Shown in pieces: positions 61,688 to 64,000 of a DNA stretch of 64,000 nucleotides (within the stretch, counting starts at the first letter, position 1; the number at the start of each line of letters is the position of its first letter). A program made the translations under genes and the position numbers. Source of the DNA: Larix kaempferi (taxonomy: Eukaryota; Streptophyta; Pinopsida; Pinales; Pinaceae); assembly GCA_027924585.1 (NCBI GenBank), contig BSBM01002121.1, forward strand, positions 620,001 to 684,000, in the 5' to 3' direction. The notes beneath the pieces were generated by a model. It was not told the origin of the DNA. It saw nothing but the letters and a program-made list of their open reading frames with translations, and did not search any database.

Positions 61688-64000
61688 GAGTTTTTAGAAA
61701 ATGTGTTTTATTTCATAAATGGAATCAACAAAGTATGCACATTCTACGTCATAACGACTTTCTATAGTTTGCGCATGCGTCCGGAAATAACAAAAGCTTA
61801 CTTCCACCGTTTTTTAAAATCACAGCTTCTAGAAGGTTTACATGATTTCGTAAAAAACACGAGCTTTTAGAAAATGTGTTTTATTTCATAAATGGAATCT
61901 ACAAAGTATGCACATTCTACGTCATAACTACATTCTATAGTTTGCGCATGCGTCCGGAAAAAATAGAAGCTTACTTCCACCGTTTTTTAAAATCACTGCT
62001 TCTAGAAGGTTTACATGATTTCGTAAAAAACACGAGTTTTCAGAAAATGTGTTTTATTTCATAAATGGAATCTACAAAGTATGAACATTCTACATCATAA
62101 CGACTATCTATATTTTTCGCATTCGTCCGGAAATAAGAAAAGCTTACTTCCCCCATTTTTTAAAATAACAGCTTCTAGAAGGTTTACATGATTTCGTAAA
62201 AAACACGAGTTTTTAGAAAATGTGTTTTATTTCATAAATTGAATCAACAACGTATGCACATTCTACATCATAACGACTTTCTATAGTTTGTGCATTCGTC
62301 CGGAAATAAGAAAAGCTTACTTCCGCCGTTTTTTAAAATCACAGCTTCTAGAAGGTTTACATGATTTCGTAAAAAACACGAGTTTTTAGAAAATGTGTTT
62401 TATTTCATAAATGGAATCAACAAAGTATGCACATTCTAGGTCATAACTACTTTCTATAGTTTGGGCATTTGTCCGGAAATAAGAAAAGCTTACTTCCCCC
62501 GTTTTTTAAACTCACAGCTTCTAGAATGTTTACATGATTTCGTAAAAAACACGAGTTTTTAGAAAATGTGTTTTATTTCATAAATGGAATCAACAAAGTA
62601 TGCACATTCTACGTCATAACGACTGTCTATAGCTTGCGCATGCGTTTGGAAATAAGAAAAGCTTACTTCCCCCGTTTTTTAAAATCACAGCTTTTAGAAG
62701 GTTTACATGATTTCTTTAAAACACGAGTTTTTAGAAAATGTGTTTTATTTCATAAATGGAATCAACAAAGTATGCACATTCTATGTCATAACGACTTTCT
62801 ATAGTTTGCGCACGCGTCCGGAAATAATAAAAGCTTACTTCCACCGTTTTTTAAAATCACGGCTTCTAGAAGGTTTACATGATTTCGTAAAAAACACGAG
62901 TTTTTAGAAAATGTGTTTTATTTCATCAATGGAATCTAAAAAGTATGCACATTCTACGTCATAACGACTTTCTATTGTTTGCGCATGCGTCCGGAAATAA
63001 GAAAAGCTTACTTCCACCGTTTTTTAAAATCACAGCTTCTAGAAGGTTTACATGATTTCGTAAAAAACACGAGTTTTTAGAAAATGTGTTTTATTTCATA
63101 AATGGAATCAACAAAGTATGCACATTATACGTCATAACGACTTTCTATAGTTTGCGCATGCATTTGGAAATAAGAAAAGCTTACTTCCCCCGTTTTTTAA
63201 AATCACAGCTTCTAGAAGGTTTACATGATTTCTTAAAAAACACGAGTTTTTAGAAAATGTGTTTTATTTCATAAATAGTATCAACAAAGTATGCACATCC
63301 TACTTCATAACGACTTTCTATAGTTTGCACATGCGTCCGGAAATAAGAAAAGCTTACTTCCACCGTTTTTTAAAATCACAGCTTCTAGAAGGTTTACATG
63401 ATTTCGTAAAAAACACGAGTTTTTAGAAAATGTGTTTTATTTCATAAATGGAATCAACAAAGTATGCACATTCTACGTCATAACGACTTTCTATAGTTTG
63501 CGCATGCGTCCGGAAATAACAAAAGCTTACTTCCACCGTTTTTTAAAATCACGGCTTCTAGAAGGTTTACATGATTTCGTAAAAAACACGAGTTTTTAGA
63601 AAATGTGTTTTATTTCATAAATGCAATCTTCAAAGTATGCACATTCTACGTCATAATAACATTCTATAGTTTGCGCATGCGTCCAGAAAAAAGAGATGCT
63701 TACATCCACCGTTTTTTAAAATCACAGCTTCTAGAAGGTTTACATGATTTCGTAAAAAACACGAGTTTTCAGAAAAATGTGTTTTATTTCATAAATGAAA
63801 TCTACAAAGTATGCACATTCTACGTCATAACGACTTTTTATAGTTTTCGCATGCGTCCGGAAATAAGAAAAGCTTACTTCCCCCGTTTTTTAAAATCACA
63901 GCTTCTAGTAGGTTTTCATGATTTCTTAAAAAACACGAGTTTTTAGAGAATGTGTTCTATTTCATCAATGGAATCTACAAAGTATGCACATTCTACGTCA
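61688..64000 (+). repeat. Recent large duplication, copy 2 (clipped by window end)
   Basis: This is near-identical to 55,461-57,773; by eye there is a single substitution in 2,313 bp. It contains the fourth listed occurrence of the eight-monomer unit at 62,553-63,936. The last 64 bases are a partial monomer. Confidence 0.95.

Larger units (their letters stand above)
1..64000 (+). repeat. 173-bp satellite DNA, uninterrupted head-to-tail array (about 370 monomers)
   Basis: Every line of the window is a variant of one 173-bp unit, and all units lie in the same direction. With GAGTTTTTAG as the arbitrary start, complete monomers run from 3 to 63,936, with 2 bases before and 64 bases after. Checking phase at about 20 points gives 370 monomers with a net deviation of -76 bp, so register is almost never lost. 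G+C of my hand consensus is 33.5%. No unique sequence, inverted monomer or inserted element was seen. Uniform orientation, a near-nucleosomal unit length and nested block duplications are typical of centromeric or pericentromeric satellite. That location is inference, because nothing in the window proves kinetochore association. Confidence 0.98.

Noticed and set aside
1-64000. CRISPR array (regular direct repeats)
   Set aside because: The repeated unit is the entire 173-bp period, with no unique spacers between short repeats, and no cas genes are present.
1-64000. Human-type alpha satellite, because of the similar unit length
   Set aside because: The length is 173 rather than 171 bp, and I see no recognisable alpha-satellite consensus or canonical 17-bp CENP-B box. 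Any resemblance is in size only.
1-64000. Frog, plant or fish centromeric satellites of about 170-180 bp as the specific identity
   Set aside because: Unit lengths are compatible, but I cannot match the sequence to a named family without a database search, so no species or family name is assigned. A BLAST or repeat-library search with 28,133-28,305 would decide.

Overview
The whole 64 kb window is one uninterrupted, head-to-tail tandem satellite array. The repeat unit is 173 bp and always in the same orientation. Taking GAGTTTTTAG as the monomer start, the first complete monomer begins at 3 and the last begins at 63,937, clipped by the window end. Tracking phase through the window gives 370 complete monomers with a net loss of only about 76 bp, nearly all of it in four short monomers between 12.8 and 14.5 kb. 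I see no protein-coding gene, tRNA, rRNA, transposon, inverted segment or unique-sequence island. The open frames present are by-products of the repeat and are listed as rejected.

The consensus monomer is about 33.5% G+C (58 of 173 bases in my hand consensus). It carries eight CpG sites, against about 4.8 expected from base composition. These CpGs vary between monomers mostly as TG or CA, which points to a methylated eukaryotic genome (vertebrate or plant). The unit length, homogeneity, higher-order blocks and lack of genes fit centromeric or pericentromeric satellite. The species cannot be read from the sequence. Satellites of about 170-180 bp are known at centromeres of many plants, fishes, primates and frogs, and I did not recognise this one.

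Layout: (1) 1-12.8 kb, mixed monomers with only short scattered block repeats; (2) 12.8-14.5 kb, a cluster of shortened monomers; (3) 17.9-21.0 kb, a direct 9-monomer duplication; (4) 22.1-25.9 kb, related 5-6-monomer blocks including a hybrid monomer; (5) 26.4-29.7 kb, a 19-monomer block that recurs at 51.8-54.3 kb without five internal monomers; (6) 30.7-32.1 kb, a 4-monomer duplication; (7) 35.4-43.0 kb, an 8-monomer block and a 9-monomer tandem duplication; (8) 45.3-51.8 kb, an 18-monomer composite copied with internal losses of exactly six and three monomers; (9) 55.5-57.8 kb and 61.7-64.0 kb, a 2.3 kb copy pair 6,227 bp apart with one substitution seen.

No genes work together here. What the window records is repeat evolution. 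Copies differ by whole numbers of monomers, as expected from out-of-register exchange, and the youngest duplications lie toward the right end. Each monomer also contains palindromes (CTTCTAGAAG, CGCATGCG), an NRF1/ETS-like pair in one sequence variant, and a TTCG...CGAG element at the monomer junction that loosely resembles a CENP-B box with a longer spacer.
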